The notes beneath the pieces are model-generated. The model saw only the letters and a program-made list of their open reading frames with translations, ran no database searches and was not told where the DNA came from. The translations under genes were made by a program, and so were the position numbers. A stretch of 64,000 nucleotides of DNA, taken from NCBI GenBank assembly GCA_030268105.1, contig BSDZ01000089.1, positions 434,001 to 498,000 on the forward strand. The letters run 5' to 3'. Below, one piece after another: positions 62,827 through 64,000 of this stretch. Origin of the DNA: Volvox africanus. Taxonomy: Eukaryota; Chlorophyta; Chlorophyceae; Chlamydomonadales; Volvocaceae. The stretch's first letter is position 1. Each line of letters starts with the position of its first letter.

Positions 62827-64000
62827 TCACTTCACTTTATCCGTACTGATTTCACCACACACTCCCCGTATCACCTCGAGAACCTGGCGCAGCATATCAA
62901 CCATCTCGTATGCCGATTCGTCCTGCTGCGGTAGCCACTCGCAGCCGTCCTTGTTGTGCATGGAAACCCTTAACGGGGTCGTGTAGACGAACATTGGGTT
63001 CACGAAGCCACCTTGTGCGCCGCGCCCACCTCGCTCTAGTGAGATCCGGGACGGCACCGGCGGCAGCAGGTGCGGCAGCATGGGCGATGGCAAGGGTGAA
63101 CAATCTAAGCTGAAGCCCGCACCGGTCTCCGCTCCGTCAGCACCCCCAAGCGACGACTGCAGTGAGGCAGTCTGCCGATCCCGCAGCACCAAGCTGCTAC
63201 TGACGCTGGCGCCGCTATTGTCATAGTGCATGACCTGGTGGCCAGCCTTGGATGTGCGGGGGGAGCTAGTGATATGGACATAACTGGGCAACGGCCCCAA
63301 AACTGGGTGCGCAGCAGAAGAGGTGGATGCCGGCCTGTTGGCTGGGGACCATGTTCCCCCAACGGCTGTTCCATCATCGACGATGCCACCTTCGCTCCTG
63401 ATCTGGCCACGAGCGCTTAACCCGAGGCTGGGAGTGCCGCTGCTGCAGGCCGAGCCATCGCGTTTCCCACCCGAAGTCAGTAGCCCTGGGGAACTGGTAA
63501 TCACTTCCTGCGAGCTCATGCCTTGGTGGTTAGCGCTGCTGGAGGACGGCATAGGGCCCTGGGAATTGGGAAGCAATGGCAGGCCGCCGCCGCCGCTGAG
63601 CCGAGGAGATACCGCGTTGTACGGGGCACTGCGGAGCACACAGTGAGCGGTGCAAAGGCGCGTTTCGTTGCAGAACGGGGCGTCAAGACCAGCATAGCGC
63701 AAATCAGCTGTATCGCGCTATAGAAGGTCTAAGGCCCAACGGGCCAAACACGCCAAGGTTAAGTCTTGGCACTCGGCTTTGGAAATGGCCTTGTTTGCAG
63801 TTTGGTTGTGATGTCGTTCAATGGAAGTTATGTAAGGTGAACATGTTCATTATCCCATTACCGTGCAGTTGTCCTGGCAAAGGACTTCATGCCTCTAACA
63901 GTCCATCCGAAGCACATCTCAAGGTAATTGGCTGCATGCTTTCCATCCTGTGCTCGACATTGCAACCTCTTATCCCTGAAGTACCAAGCCCGTACTCACC
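62827..64000 (-). CDS. Partial gene: last exon of an unrecognised Ser/Gly/Pro-rich protein
   Basis: The terminal exon is 63628-62827 (about 267 codons, TGA stop), entered in phase 2 from a CTCCGCAG acceptor. The last bases of the window read GGTGAGTACGG on the minus strand, a strong donor, so the preceding exon ends at the window edge and 63629-63999 is intron. The exon is low-complexity Ser/Gly/Pro for about 200 residues. It closes with a better mixed, more conserved-looking end: GGFVNPMFVYTTPLRVS, WLPQQDESAYEMVDMLRQVL and VIRGVCGEISTDKVK. I do not recognise the family; the end could be a C-terminal tail of a larger membrane or signalling protein. Confidence 0.6.

Noticed and set aside
1..64000. 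CRISPR arrays, rRNA genes or telomeric repeats
   Set aside because: No regularly spaced repeats with unique spacers, no rRNA sequence and no TTTTAGGG arrays seen.

Overview
The window is nuclear DNA of a volvocine green alga, most likely Volvox or a close relative. Reasons: genes are cut into many small exons with GTGCGT, GTGAGT or GTAAGT donors and pyrimidine-tract CAG acceptors; proteins carry long Ala, Gln, Gly or Pro low-complexity tracts; TGTAA occurs downstream of several stop codons; one protein has a pherophorin-like Pro/Ser stalk; and there are two AT-rich bacterial inserts of rickettsial type, fitting the rickettsial endosymbionts known from Volvox carteri. Species is an inference. 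I joined the exons by eye, using splice sites, codon phase and family motifs.

Layout. 1-4168: no gene supported; simple repeats, a 22-bp tandem duplication, a perfect 20-bp hairpin and one copy of a dispersed repeat. 4169-15476 (-): a 15-exon tubulin-tyrosine-ligase-like glutamylase with a very long disordered C-terminus. 15862-16957 (+): a four-exon CHCHD2/CHCHD10/MIX17-type twin CX9C protein, divergent from the TTLL gene across 385 bp. 18885-20400: decayed rickettsial insert with remnants of a sodium:solute symporter, an Rpn/PD-(D/E)XK protein and an IS256-type transposase. 21571-26592 (+): an unrecognised lineage-specific gene cluster made by partial tandem duplication. 29056-39485 (+): membrane-anchored M1 zinc aminopeptidase with a hydroxyproline-rich-type stalk. 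42010-42805: second rickettsial insert with an IS630 relic. 43765-47862 (-): ABHD18-type alpha/beta hydrolase with a large inserted low-complexity block. 48663-61410 (+): a giant coiled-coil golgin ending in a GRIP domain. 62827-64000 (-): last exon and part of an intron of a gene that runs off the window.

How they relate. These are ordinary eukaryotic neighbours, not an operon. TTLL/CHCHD and ABHD18/golgin are divergent pairs that may share promoter regions. The most unusual content is the pair of independent, degenerate bacterial inserts in the algal chromosome, the partly duplicated gene cluster beside one of them, and the domain architectures of the aminopeptidase and the ABHD18 protein.
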